From Bacteroidota bacterium (lineage in GTDB: Bacteria > Bacteroidota > Bacteroidia > Bacteroidales > JAGONC01): a stretch of DNA of 64,000 nt. The stretch spans positions 390,752-454,751 of the forward strand of contig JAKLFC010000002.1 in the NCBI GenBank assembly GCA_022711405.1, read 5' to 3'. A program made the position numbers and the translations under genes. Shown in pieces: positions 34,987 to 44,306 of the stretch; position 1 is the stretch's first letter, and each line of letters starts with the position of its first letter. The notes beneath the pieces are model-generated. The model did not search any database. It was not told the origin of the DNA and saw nothing but the letters and a program-made list of their open reading frames with translations.

Positions 34987-36906
34987 ATGACGAAACTAGA
35001 TTCCAAAATACCACAGGGTCCTCTGGCCGAAAAATGGACCCATTATAAGGAACACGCCCGGCTTGTGAATCCTGCCAACCGTAAGAAGCTGGACATCATT
35101 GTGGTGGGTACCGGCATTGCAGGCAGTTCGGCTGCCGCCACGCTGGGTGAGATGGGGTACAATGTAAAGGTTTTCTGTTATCAGGATATGCCCCGGAGGG
35201 CCCATTCGGTGGCAGCGCAGGGCGGGATCAATGCGGCAAAGAACTACAAGAACGATGGCGACAGTGTCTACCGGTTGTTTTACGACATGATCAAGGGGGG
35301 CGATTACCGTTCACGGGAGGCAAATGTATACCGTGCCGCTGAGGTGAGCAATGCATCCATTGATCAGCTGGTTGCACAGGGGGTACCTTTTGCGCGGGAA
35401 TATGGCGGAACGCTGGCGAACCGTTCCTTTGGCGGTGTCCAGGTCTCACGCACCTTCTATGCCCAGGGGCAGACAGGGCAGCAGGTGTTGCTGGGCTGCT
35501 ATTCGGGATTGTGCCGCCAGGTAGACCAGGGAATGGTAACAATGTATGCCCGGAGGGATGTGCTGGATATTGTGATCATCGACGGTAAGGCAAGAGGCAT
35601 TGTGGCGAGGAACCTTGTCACCGGGGAGATTGAGCGGCATGCCGCCCATGCCGTGGTGCTGGCCACCGGAGGCTATGGAACCATTTATTATCTTTCCACG
35701 CTGGCTGTCAATTCCAATGCGACCGCTGCCTGGGCAGCCTATAAACGGGGAGCCTTCTTCGGTAATCCGAGCTTTGTTCAGATACATCCAACCAGCCTGC
35801 CGGTGCTGAATGAATACCAGTCGAAGCTAACCCTGATGTCGGAATCCCTTCGCAACGACGGGCGCATCTGGGTGCCGAAGGACAAGGAAGACAAGCGACA
35901 CCCCAACAATATTCCTGAGGAGGACAGAGATTACTACCTGGAGCGCAGGTATCCGGCCTACGGCAATCTGGTGCCCAGGGATGTGGGCTCCCGTGCTGCC
36001 AAGGAACGCTGCGATGCAGGATATGGCGTGGGCCCCACAGGCCTGTCGGTATACCTGGACTTCAAGGACGCGATCCTGAAGCAGGGCAAGAAGGCCATTG
36101 CGGCCAAGTACGGAAATCTTTTTGAACTCTACCATCGCGTCACGGGGAGCGATCCCTATGAAGAACCCATGCGCATCTACCCTGCAGGGCACTATACCAT
36201 GGGAGGCCTGTGGGTGGATTATGGACTGATGACCACCATCAGCGGGCTTTTTGCCATCGGGGAGTCCAATTTTTCGGATCATGGCGCCAACAGGCTGGGG
36301 GCCTCTTCCCTGATGCAGTGCGCCGGTGACGGTTATTTCATCCTTCCGTATACCATCAGCGACTTCCTCGCCGGTGAGATCCGTACCCCGCGTATTTCCA
36401 CCGACAACAAGGCGTTTGAGGAGGCAGAGAAAACTGTCGCCGAAAGGATTGATAAGCTGTTGAAGGTCAACGGGAAAAAAACAGCCCTGTCGTTCCATAA
36501 ACGATTGGGCAACATCATGTGGAACTATTGCGGGATGGCACGCAACGAAGCAGGTCTTCAGAAAGCCTATGGCATGGTGGAAGAACTGGAAAAGGAATTC
36601 TGGAAGGATGTCAGGGTACCGGGCACTTCCCGGGAACTGAACCAGGAGCTGGAAAAAGCCATTCGCGTGGCTGATTTTTTCGGCCTTGCCAGGTTGATGA
36701 TCACCGATGGCCTGGACCGAAAGGAGTCATGCGGGGCTCATTTCCGCGAGGAGAGCCAGACCGGTTCCGGAGAAGCCAAACGCATCGATTCACAGTATTC
36801 CTACGTTGCGGCCTGGGAATATACAGGCGACGGCAGTGCACCGGTACTGCATAAGGAACCGCTGGTCTTTGAAAATGTCGAATTAAAGGAAAGAAGCTAT
36901 CAATAA
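34987..36906 (+). CDS. sdhA: Succinate dehydrogenase/fumarate reductase flavoprotein subunit
   Basis: Catalytic subunit that interconverts succinate and fumarate. About 639 residues. Features: dinucleotide fold [20 protein letters not shown], covalent-FAD His in [15 protein letters not shown], active-site region [19 protein letters not shown] and the C-terminal Arg-containing [13 protein letters not shown] 34987 is chosen over the in-frame ATG at 34930 because the latter overlaps sdhC by 41 bp and the added residues are sdhC-derived sequence read in another frame. Confidence 0.97.
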   Translation: MTKLDSKIPQGPLAEKWTHYKEHARLVNPANRKKLDIIVVGTGIAGSSAAATLGEMGYNVKVFCYQDMPRRAHSVAAQGGINAAKNYKNDGDSVYRLFYDMIKGGDYRSREANVYRAAEVSNASIDQLVAQGVPFAREYGGTLANRSFGGVQVSRTFYAQGQTGQQVLLGCYSGLCRQVDQGMVTMYARRDVLDIVIIDGKARGIVARNLVTGEIERHAAHAVVLATGGYGTIYYLSTLAVNSNATAAWAAYKRGAFFGNPSFVQIHPTSLPVLNEYQSKLTLMSESLRNDGRIWVPKDKEDKRHPNNIPEEDRDYYLERRYPAYGNLVPRDVGSRAAKERCDAGYGVGPTGLSVYLDFKDAILKQGKKAIAAKYGNLFELYHRVTGSDPYEEPMRIYPAGHYTMGGLWVDYGLMTTISGLFAIGESNFSDHGANRLGASSLMQCAGDGYFILPYTISDFLAGEIRTPRISTDNKAFEEAEKTVAERIDKLLKVNGKKTALSFHKRLGNIMWNYCGMARNEAGLQKAYGMVEELEKEFWKDVRVPGTSRELNQELEKAIRVADFFGLARLMITDGLDRKESCGAHFREESQTGSGEAKRIDSQYSYVAAWEYTGDGSAPVLHKEPLVFENVELKERSYQ

Positions 36907-36921
36907 TAAACGATATCCATC

Positions 36922-37677
36922 ATGAAAGTAAGGCTCAAGATCTGGCGCCAGCCAAATGCCACTGCAAAAGGAAAGTTTGTCACGTACGACATGGACAGCG
37001 TATCCCCTGAAATGTCGTTTCTGGAAATGCTGGATTCACTCAACGGGATGCTGGTTGAAAAAGGAGAGATGCCCGTGGCATTCGAGCATGATTGCAGGGA
37101 GGGGATCTGCGGCAGCTGTGGATTGTATATCAATGGATACCCCCATGGGCCGCAGAAACTGGCCACCACCTGTCATTTGTACATGCGTGTTTTCAGGGAT
37201 GGGCAGACGATTGTGGTGGAACCATGGCGCGCCAGGCCATTCCCTGTGATCAGGGACCTGATCGTGGATCGCACCGCCCTGGAAAAGATACTGGTCGCAG
37301 GAGGATATGTCTCGGTGGATACCGGTCAGGCCACAGAGTCCAACACCACAAAGGTATCAAAGGAGCATGCCGACGAGGCGTACGATTCAGCAGTCTGCAT
37401 CGGCTGCGGAGCCTGCGTGGCGGCATGCAAGAATGCCTCCGCCATGCTGTTCGTCTCGGCCAAGGTGTCACAGTTTGCCCTGCTCCCCCAGGGAAAGGTG
37501 GAAGCCAAGCGCCGTGTACAGCGGATGGTGGCCCGAATGGACGAACTGGGATTCGGCAACTGCACCAACTCGTATGCCTGCGAGGCCGAATGCCCCAAAG
37601 GGATCAGGATCACCAACATTGCGCGGATGAACCGCGAATTCTGGAAAGCCAAGGTCTGCGGACAAAAGACTGTATAA
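36922..37677 (+). CDS. sdhB: Succinate dehydrogenase/fumarate reductase iron-sulfur subunit
   Basis: Carries electrons between flavin and quinone. The 251-residue product has the 2Fe-2S motif [10 protein letters not shown], the 4Fe-4S motif [13 protein letters not shown] and the last cluster motif in [16 protein letters not shown]. It starts 15 bp after sdhA and ends the operon. The downstream gap holds two tandem repeats, and holB begins 78 bp later. Confidence 0.97.
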   Translation: MKVRLKIWRQPNATAKGKFVTYDMDSVSPEMSFLEMLDSLNGMLVEKGEMPVAFEHDCREGICGSCGLYINGYPHGPQKLATTCHLYMRVFRDGQTIVVEPWRARPFPVIRDLIVDRTALEKILVAGGYVSVDTGQATESNTTKVSKEHADEAYDSAVCIGCGACVAACKNASAMLFVSAKVSQFALLPQGKVEAKRRVQRMVARMDELGFGNCTNSYACEAECPKGIRITNIARMNREFWKAKVCGQKTV

Positions 37678-37755
37678 TTGTCGATTGTCGATTGTCGATG
37701 TACAATGTTTAATGGGATTGACAATTGACAATTGACAATTGACAATTGACAATTC
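37677..37755. repeat. Two heptamer tandem repeats: ATTGTCG x3 and ACAATTG x5
   Basis: ATTGTCG x3 (37677-37697) starts at the sdhB stop. After a 23-bp spacer, ACAATTG x5 (37721-37755, the last unit ACAATTC) ends directly against the holB start codon, so it forms the holB leader. ACAATTG is partly self-complementary. Confidence 0.9.
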
Positions 37756-38895
37756 ATGAGATTTTCCTTTATCCACGGACAGGAAACTATCAGGCGCCGG
37801 CTGATCCAAACGGTGAAAGAGAGCCGCATCAGCCATGCGCAGCTGTTTTACGGGCCTGAAGGATCCGGCAAACTGGCGATGGCCATTGCCTATGCACAGT
37901 ATATCAACTGCTCCGGCCGGACAGGGGAGGATTCGTGTGGCCAATGCCCTTCCTGCCTCAAGTATGAAAAGCTCATTCATCCCGACCTTCATTTCATCCT
38001 TCCGGTGGCGGTCACGAAGAAGGTCACCAAAAATCCTGTCACGAGGGAGTTTTTGCCGGAATGGCGTGAATTGCTGATCAGCAGGGGATGTTATGTTTCA
38101 CTCAACGACTGGTATGAGAAGATTAATATCGAGAACAAGCAGGCCATTATCAACGCCGATGATTGCAATGAGATCATCAGAACACTGAATTACAAAGCGT
38201 ATGAAGCTGAGTACAAGGTGATGATCATCTGGATGGTAGAAAAGCTTTATCACGCGGCGGCACCCAAGATCCTCAAGATCCTGGAAGAGCCCCCCGACAA
38301 GACCCTTTTTATTCTTATCAGCGCCAGCCATGATCAGATCATCTCCACGATCCTGTCGCGCACACAGCCTGTGAAATTTTTCAAGGCCGGCGATGCAGCA
38401 GTGCGTGAAGTGTTACGCTCCAGGGTGTCTAGCCCCGAAGAGGAATTGAATGCTGTGGTTCGCCAGGTGGACGGAAATCTGAACCTGGCTTACGGATGGA
38501 GTTCCGACCAGCAGGAAACGGATCTTTTTGAAAAGTTTGCCCAGTGGATGCGGCTTTGCTATCAGCAAAAAGCAGCCGGTCTGTCGGAATTCATTGAAGC
38601 CCTTACGGTGCAGGGAAGAGAACGGCAGAAAAACTTCCTTCAGTATGCTCTTCGCTTTATCAGGGAATGCCTGATGCTGCCGTATGGCGATCCGGCGCTC
38701 TCACGGCTTTCCCGTGCTGAAAATGACTTTGCCCGTAACTTTGCGCCGTTTATTCACCCGGCCAATGGAGTACTGTTTGCAGATGAACTGAACCGCGCCA
38801 TGTTTCACATTGAACGCAATGCCAATCCCTCCCTGTTGTTCATGGACCTGTCGCTGACCTTTGGTAAGCTGCTAAAAATGAAGCCCGGCAGATAA
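37756..38895 (+). CDS. holB: DNA polymerase III delta' subunit (clamp loader)
   Basis: Part of the clamp loader that opens and places the sliding clamp during replication. The 379-residue product has the AAA+ fold: Walker-A-like FYGPEGSGKLAMA, a zinc module with cysteines in INCSGRTGEDSCGQCPSC, and VEKLYHAAAPKILKILEEPP with ILSRTQPV (sensor 1/SRC-like region). The canonical Thr/Ser after GK is Leu here, consistent with a delta' subunit that does not hydrolyse ATP. ATG 37756 follows a tandem repeat with no space for a Shine-Dalgarno sequence. Confidence 0.9.
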   Translation: MRFSFIHGQETIRRRLIQTVKESRISHAQLFYGPEGSGKLAMAIAYAQYINCSGRTGEDSCGQCPSCLKYEKLIHPDLHFILPVAVTKKVTKNPVTREFLPEWRELLISRGCYVSLNDWYEKINIENKQAIINADDCNEIIRTLNYKAYEAEYKVMIIWMVEKLYHAAAPKILKILEEPPDKTLFILISASHDQIISTILSRTQPVKFFKAGDAAVREVLRSRVSSPEEELNAVVRQVDGNLNLAYGWSSDQQETDLFEKFAQWMRLCYQQKAAGLSEFIEALTVQGRERQKNFLQYALRFIRECLMLPYGDPALSRLSRAENDFARNFAPFIHPANGVLFADELNRAMFHIERNANPSLLFMDLSLTFGKLLKMKPGR

Positions 38896-38911
38896 TGATC
38901 AGTTAAATTTA

Positions 38912-38919
38912 TACCTTTG
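38912..38919 (+). promoter_or_regulatory. Bacteroidota -7 promoter element (TACCTTTG) for the PSP1-gldH run
   Basis: TACCTTTG fits TAnnTTTG and lies 19 bp before the PSP1-protein start, in the 43-bp gap after holB. Confidence 0.55.
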
Positions 38920-38938
38920 CAGGCCGAAGGTTCATTCC

Positions 38939-40072
38939 ATGGAAGAGCAGATCAGTAATAACGGTGAAAAACCCTTTTTATCACGTGGCTGCAACCAGCC
39001 ACCCCGCCTGCAGTACCATAACGAGTCGGGGTATGCCCATGGTTGCAGTAAACTGGACAGTTATGACTGGCTCAAAGACATTGTCCTTCCAGAATCCCAG
39101 CTTAAATTTGACTGTATTGAGGTGCGCTTTAAGAACAGCAGGAAGGATTTTTACAGGATCCCCGAGGGTATGTGGTTCCATGCGGGCGACATTGTGGCCG
39201 TGGAGGCTTCTCCGGGGCACGATATCGGGATCGTCACCCTGACGGGTGAGGTTGTCCGGATCCAGATGCACAGGAAAAGGATCAATCCTGCCTCTGAAGA
39301 GATGAAGAAAGTGTACCGCAAAGCCAGGATATCCGATATTGAAAAGTGGATCAGCGTGGTGGCCCAGGAAGACCAGACCATGCACAGGGCCCGGCGGATC
39401 GCCTCACGGATCGGATTGAAAATGAAGATCAATGATGTGGAGTACCAGGGCGACGGCACCAAGGCCATTTTTTATTACACGGCCGATGAAAGGGTCGACT
39501 TCAGGGAACTGATCAAGGTGCTGGCAGAGAACTTCAAGGTGAGGATCGAGATGCGCCAGATCGGTGTCAGGCAGGAATCCGGAAGACTGGGAGGGATCGG
39601 TACCTGCGGGAGGGAACTGTGCTGCTCGACATGGCTTACCGACTTCCGGTCGGTCAGCACCAATATGGCCCGCGTTCAGCAACTGTCGCCCAATCCGCAG
39701 AAACTGGCCGGGCAGTGCAGCAAGCTCAAATGCTGCCTCGGCTACGAATACGAAGTGTACCTCGATGCACTGAAACATTTCCCCAACAACGAAATCATCC
39801 TGAAAACCAAAAAAGGAGAAGCCGTTCACCAGAAGACAGATATTTTCAACCAGATCATGTGGTATTCCTATGTGGCGGATCCCAATAATCTGCTGGCCAT
39901 TCCGGTCGAAAAGGTGAGCGAGATCATCGAACAGAACAGCAGGGGAAATTATCCTGACAAGCTGGAAGACTTCGCCAAGATAAAAGAACAAAAAGTAGAC
40001 TTTGAAAATGTGGTTGGACAGGATGATCTCAGACGGTTTGACAGGGGAGATGAGATCTCGGTGGTTATTTAG
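38939..40072 (+). CDS. PSP1 domain protein (RicT/YaaT-like)
   Basis: A 377-residue member of the PSP1 family. Residues about 140-290 hold the conserved core with Cys pairs in GTCGRELCCSTWL and QCSKLKCCLGYE. In Bacillus RicT binds RicA/RicF with Fe-S clusters and controls RNase Y; Bacteroidota homologues (often called 'gliding/RicT') are uncharacterised, so the role here is inferred only from family. Adjacent holB-PSP1 order also occurs in Firmicutes (holB-yaaT), supporting the family call. The C-terminal 60 residues are charged. Confidence 0.9.
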   Translation: MEEQISNNGEKPFLSRGCNQPPRLQYHNESGYAHGCSKLDSYDWLKDIVLPESQLKFDCIEVRFKNSRKDFYRIPEGMWFHAGDIVAVEASPGHDIGIVTLTGEVVRIQMHRKRINPASEEMKKVYRKARISDIEKWISVVAQEDQTMHRARRIASRIGLKMKINDVEYQGDGTKAIFYYTADERVDFRELIKVLAENFKVRIEMRQIGVRQESGRLGGIGTCGRELCCSTWLTDFRSVSTNMARVQQLSPNPQKLAGQCSKLKCCLGYEYEVYLDALKHFPNNEIILKTKKGEAVHQKTDIFNQIMWYSYVADPNNLLAIPVEKVSEIIEQNSRGNYPDKLEDFAKIKEQKVDFENVVGQDDLRRFDRGDEISVVI

Positions 40073-40104
40073 GGGATAAGGCACAAAGGTATATATCGAA
40101 TTAC

Positions 40105-40119
40105 TACCCCGTAGGGGTA
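40105..40119. repeat. Short palindrome TACCCC-GTA-GGGGTA before gldH
   Basis: A 6-bp stem with a 3-base loop, 6-20 bp before the gldH start. It resembles the CCCCGTAGGGG palindromic repeat seen dispersed in many Bacteroidota genomes (recollection, not checked). The start region of gldH may be part of the same repeat. Confidence 0.6.
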
Positions 40120-40124
40120 TCAGT

Positions 40125-40589
40125 ATGGTAGCACATAAATATTTGATTGCTGGTGTGTTGGTGATGATCCTGTGTGCGTGTGATCCGAATCGGGTGTTCG
40201 ACAGGAATGCGGCGGTAGACCCCAAAGGATGGATCCCGCGTGACGGTAAGGAATTCAGGGTGGAGATCACCGACACCATCTCCATTTATAACCTGTACAT
40301 CAGTCTCAGGCATACCAACGATTACCCTTTCAGTAACATTTATTTTTTTGTTCTGTCGCGTTTCCCCGATGGCCAGCTTTACAGGGACACTGTTGAGTAT
40401 GTGCTGGCTGATCCTTCTGGCAGATGGCTGGGAAAAGGACTTGGTAAAATAAAGGACAACCGGTATCCGTTTAGAAAGGGCATCCATCTGCCGGAAAAAG
40501 GAACCTATGTCTTCCGGATCGAACAAGCGATGAGGGAGAACTACCTCAAAGGGGTACACGATGTGGGATTGCGAATCGAAAGGTATTAA
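40125..40589 (+). CDS. gldH: Gliding motility lipoprotein GldH
   Basis: A 154-residue lipoprotein with signal sequence and lipobox ending LCAC (Cys at about 19). The rest matches GldH: DTISIYNLYISLRHTNDYPF, FPDGQLYRDTVEY, LPEKGTYVFRIEQAMR. GldH was found as a gliding gene in Flavobacterium johnsoniae but occurs widely in non-gliding Bacteroidota, where its role is unclear. It lies 6 bp before the PBP1A gene, a conserved association that hints at an envelope function. Confidence 0.9.
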   Translation: MVAHKYLIAGVLVMILCACDPNRVFDRNAAVDPKGWIPRDGKEFRVEITDTISIYNLYISLRHTNDYPFSNIYFFVLSRFPDGQLYRDTVEYVLADPSGRWLGKGLGKIKDNRYPFRKGIHLPEKGTYVFRIEQAMRENYLKGVHDVGLRIERY

Positions 40590-40595
40590 TGCCGT

Positions 40596-42869
40596 ATGGG
40601 AAAGCCTGCCATGAAGTCAAAGCAAACATCCGGGGACTCCAGAAAATACATTAAGAATTTTTGGATATTTTACTTTTCCGTCATTGTCTTCATCTTTTTA
40701 CTATTCCTGATCATTTCCATGGGGTGGCTTGGATTCATGCCATCGTTCGAAGAGCTTGAGAATCCAAGGAGCAATCTGGCATCAGAGATCATTTCGGCGG
40801 ATCAGCAGATCCTTGGGACCTATTATATCGAGAACCGGTCGAACGTGACCTACCGGGAGATCTCCCCACATTTGATCAACGCCCTTCTGGCCACCGAGGA
40901 TATACGCTTTTCTCGTCATTCTGGCATTGATTTCAAGGCCAATTTCCGGGTAGCCTTCGGATTGGTGACCGGGCAGGATATGGGTGGGGGGAGCACCATC
41001 ACACAGCAGCTTGCCAAAAATCTTTTTCCCCGCAAGCCCGATATCGGAAAGGCCGAGCTGGTGCTGTTCAAGCTGAAGGAATGGATCACGGCCACCAAGC
41101 TGGAGCGTAATTATACCAAGGAGGAAATCGCGGCGATGTACCTGAATTCGGTATCGTTTGGCAGCCAGGCCTTTGGTGCCAGGCTGGCATCACGAACCTT
41201 CTTCAACAAGGAACCCGTTGACCTGACCATCGAGGAATCAGCCCTGCTGATCGGGATCCTGAAAGCCCCTTCCTATTACAGCCCGGTGAGGCACCCCGAC
41301 AGGGCGCTGCAAAGGAGGGAAACAGTGCTGGGACAGATGAAAAAGTACGAATTCATCACCCAGGCACAGTACGACTCCATTCGGCAGTTGCCCCTTGATA
41401 TGTCGAAGTACATGATCCTCGATCATACTTCCGGTATCGCTCAGTATTTCCGGGAAGCCATCCGGATCAAGCTGAACGAGTGGTGCGAAACGCATGAAAA
41501 GGCCGACGGAACACCCTACAACCTGTACCAGGACGGGCTGAAGATCTATACCACCATCAACTCGGTGTATCAGCGGTACGCTGAAGAAGCAGTCAGGGAA
41601 CACCTGAGCCGCGACATCCAGCCGGATTTTTACAAGCACTGGAAAAACGTGCCCAACGCTCCTTTTGTCTTCCCTGATTCTGATCCTGCCTCGGAGATCA
41701 AAAAGTTGATGACGCAGGCCATGAAACGCAGCGACCGGTATCGCAACCTGAAAGAAGCAGGGACGCCCGACGATTCGATCCAGCTGGTTTTCAACACACG
41801 GATCCCCATGACGGTATTTTCGTGGAGTGGTCCCATTGATACGGTCATGAGCCCGATGGATTCCATCCGGTATTATAAGTACCTCTACCGCGCAGCCCTG
41901 ATGTCGGTGGAACCGAATACGGGCTTTGTAAGGGCCTATGTGGGAGGGCCGGATTTTAAATTTTTTCAGTACGATAATGTGACGGTGGGGAAGCGCCAGG
42001 TGGGTTCTACTTTCAAGCCTTTCCTGTACACCCTGGCGATGCAGGAAGGCGAGTTCTCCCCCTGTACGGAGGTTCCCAATATACCTTACAGCATCCAGCT
42101 GTACGACGGCAGTCTCTGGGAGCCCAAAAACACCTCTGAATACAAACTGGGTCAGATGATCAGCCTGAGGGAAGCCCTGGCACACTCCAACAACTGGATC
42201 TCTGCGTTTCTGATGAAGCATTACTCGCCCGAAGCGGTCATCAAGATCGCCCAGAAGATGGGCGTTACCAGCGAGATTCCGGCTGTTTATTCCATTGCCC
42301 TTGGCTCTGCCGATCTATCGCTGTATGAAATGGTGGGAGCGCTCAACACCTTTGTCAACAAAGGCGTCTATATCGAGCCGATCTTCATCACCCGCATCGA
42401 AGACGGATATGGCAATGTGCTGGAAAGGTTCATTCCCAGGATCAATGAGGCCATGAGCGAGGAAACCGCCTACCTGATGATCGAGCTGATGAAAGGCGTA
42501 GTGCAGACGGGCACAGGGATCCGGTTGCGCTACAAGTACGGATTCACCAATCCCATCGCCGGCAAGACCGGAACCACGCAGAATCAGTCGGACGGATGGT
42601 TCATCGGTATGACGCCGGAACTGGTGACCGGGATATGGGCAGGCTGCGAGGACCGCGCCGCACATTTCCGGTCGCTGACCCTCGGACAGGGTGCCAATAC
42701 CGCATTACCGATCTGGGCCATCTATATGAAAAAAATATACGGCGACCCCAACCTTCATGTCTCCACCGGAGATTTTGAAAAACCGCTGCACCCCCTCTCT
42801 GTGAACATTGACTGCACAGGTGGACAGGGTACGGGAAAACAAGGGAGTTATGGCGAGGATGAGTTTTAG
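40596..42869 (+). CDS. Bifunctional penicillin-binding protein 1A
   Basis: Polymerises glycan strands and cross-links peptides in peptidoglycan. The 757-residue product has one N-terminal transmembrane helix, a GT51 domain (catalytic Glu in ATEDIRFSRHSGID, then GGSTITQQLAKNLFPR), and a transpeptidase with SxxK in GSTFKPFLY, SxN in HSNNW and KTGTT. The transpeptidase C-terminus is normal. Starts at 40596 or 40611 are both possible. It probably shares a transcript with gldH. Confidence 0.95.
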   Translation: MGKPAMKSKQTSGDSRKYIKNFWIFYFSVIVFIFLLFLIISMGWLGFMPSFEELENPRSNLASEIISADQQILGTYYIENRSNVTYREISPHLINALLATEDIRFSRHSGIDFKANFRVAFGLVTGQDMGGGSTITQQLAKNLFPRKPDIGKAELVLFKLKEWITATKLERNYTKEEIAAMYLNSVSFGSQAFGARLASRTFFNKEPVDLTIEESALLIGILKAPSYYSPVRHPDRALQRRETVLGQMKKYEFITQAQYDSIRQLPLDMSKYMILDHTSGIAQYFREAIRIKLNEWCETHEKADGTPYNLYQDGLKIYTTINSVYQRYAEEAVREHLSRDIQPDFYKHWKNVPNAPFVFPDSDPASEIKKLMTQAMKRSDRYRNLKEAGTPDDSIQLVFNTRIPMTVFSWSGPIDTVMSPMDSIRYYKYLYRAALMSVEPNTGFVRAYVGGPDFKFFQYDNVTVGKRQVGSTFKPFLYTLAMQEGEFSPCTEVPNIPYSIQLYDGSLWEPKNTSEYKLGQMISLREALAHSNNWISAFLMKHYSPEAVIKIAQKMGVTSEIPAVYSIALGSADLSLYEMVGALNTFVNKGVYIEPIFITRIEDGYGNVLERFIPRINEAMSEETAYLMIELMKGVVQTGTGIRLRYKYGFTNPIAGKTGTTQNQSDGWFIGMTPELVTGIWAGCEDRAAHFRSLTLGQGANTALPIWAIYMKKIYGDPNLHVSTGDFEKPLHPLSVNIDCTGGQGTGKQGSYGEDEF

Positions 42870-42880
42870 CAGGATCTGAT

Positions 42881-44302
42881 ATGGTATTCAGCAGCAGCCT
42901 CTTCATCTTTTATTTTCTGCCCGTCTTTTTACTGGCATATTACCTGGCCGACAAACGGTACAAGAACATCATCCTGCTGGTGGCAAGCATCTTTTTCTAT
43001 GCATGGGGCGCACCAACGTTCATTTTCATCGTACTGGCTTCCATCACCCTGGATTTTTACCTGGTCAGATGGATGCACCGGAGCACAGGCAGGAAGAGAA
43101 AACAGATCGTTACCCTGTCGGTCATTCACAACATTGCCCTCCTGGGCTATTTCAAGTACGCCAATTTTTTTATCGATAACCTGAACAGCATCCTGCAAAG
43201 TGCCGGGGCAGGAGAAATTTCATGGGCAGGAGTGGCCCTTCCCATTGGCATCTCCTTTTTCACTTTCCAGAAAATGACCTACCCCATTGATGTGTACCGC
43301 AAGGTGCATGAGCCCCTCGGTAATGTCTGGGATTTCGCCATGTACATCCTGATGTTCCCTCAGCTGATCGCCGGACCCATCGTACGGTATGTGGAGGTGG
43401 CCGACCAGATCAACGATCGTCATGCCAACGAGACCCTGGATAACCGGCTGACAGGATTTTTCAGGTTTACCATTGGCCTGGCCAAAAAGGTGCTGATTGC
43501 CAATGTATTAGGTGAATATGTGGACAAGGTTTTTGCTCTTTCTCCCACCGAGCTGACCACACCCCTGGCATGGATCGGCGTAGTAGCGTATGCCTTCCAG
43601 ATCTATTACGATTTTTCAGGATACTCGGATATGGCCATCGGACTGGGCAGGATGACCGGATTTGATTTCCCGGAGAACTTCAACAATCCCTACATATCGC
43701 AGAGCATTTCCGAGTTCTGGCGCAGGTGGCACATGACCCTGGGCCGCTTCATGAAGGACTATCTGTACATTCCGCTCGGAGGGAACCGTGTTACCACGCA
43801 AAGGATGTATTTCAACCTGTGGCTGGTGTTTCTCCTTTCCGGCCTCTGGCACGGGGCGGCCTGGAATTTTGTGGTCTGGGGCGCCTTCCACGGGACATTC
43901 CTGGTCCTCGACCGCCTTTTCCTTTTAAGAGTTTATAAGAAGATCGGGAAAATACCCAGCATTGTCATCACGTTCATCATCACCCTCACCGGCTGGGTGC
44001 TTTTCAGGTCGGATGGCCTTCCTGCAGCCTGGACATACCTGCAGCAGATGTTCTCCTTTGATTTTACCACCTCATCATTTGCCTTTGATCCGAGGTTCTG
44101 GGCCATGCTGGTACTGGGAGCACTGTTTGCCTTCTTCGGCGGATTCAGGACAATAGAAGCCTGGCAGGTGAGGATCTTCGGTAAGGAACAGAATGACCGG
44201 ATCATCCTGGCCATGGCCGCAGCCGGACTCCTTCTGCTGATCATAAGCGCCAGCTCCATCACTTCCCAGGGATTCAATCCATTCATCTATTTTCGTTTTT
44301 GA
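42881..44302 (+). CDS. MBOAT family membrane O-acyltransferase (AlgI/PatA-like)
   Basis: A 473-residue integral membrane protein with about 11 helices. Diagnostic motifs are SFFTFQKMTYPIDVYR, MFPQLIAGPIVRY, FSGYSDMAIGLGRMTG and the His-containing LSGLWHGAAWNFVVWGAFHG. AlgI, DltB and PatA-type MBOATs carry acyl groups across the inner membrane for transfer to polysaccharides. It starts 11 bp after PBP1A and is followed at 4 bp by an AlgX-like gene, the standard pairing. The acceptor could be peptidoglycan, given the PBP1A neighbour, or an exopolysaccharide; undecided. Confidence 0.92.
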   Translation: MVFSSSLFIFYFLPVFLLAYYLADKRYKNIILLVASIFFYAWGAPTFIFIVLASITLDFYLVRWMHRSTGRKRKQIVTLSVIHNIALLGYFKYANFFIDNLNSILQSAGAGEISWAGVALPIGISFFTFQKMTYPIDVYRKVHEPLGNVWDFAMYILMFPQLIAGPIVRYVEVADQINDRHANETLDNRLTGFFRFTIGLAKKVLIANVLGEYVDKVFALSPTELTTPLAWIGVVAYAFQIYYDFSGYSDMAIGLGRMTGFDFPENFNNPYISQSISEFWRRWHMTLGRFMKDYLYIPLGGNRVTTQRMYFNLWLVFLLSGLWHGAAWNFVVWGAFHGTFLVLDRLFLLRVYKKIGKIPSIVITFIITLTGWVLFRSDGLPAAWTYLQQMFSFDFTTSSFAFDPRFWAMLVLGALFAFFGGFRTIEAWQVRIFGKEQNDRIILAMAAAGLLLLIISASSITSQGFNPFIYFRF

Positions 44303-44306
44303 TCCA

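Noticed and set aside
41238..42221. Open frame of 327 codons antisense to PBP1A
   Set aside because: Shadow of a gene with all penicillin-binding motifs; no recognisable domain.
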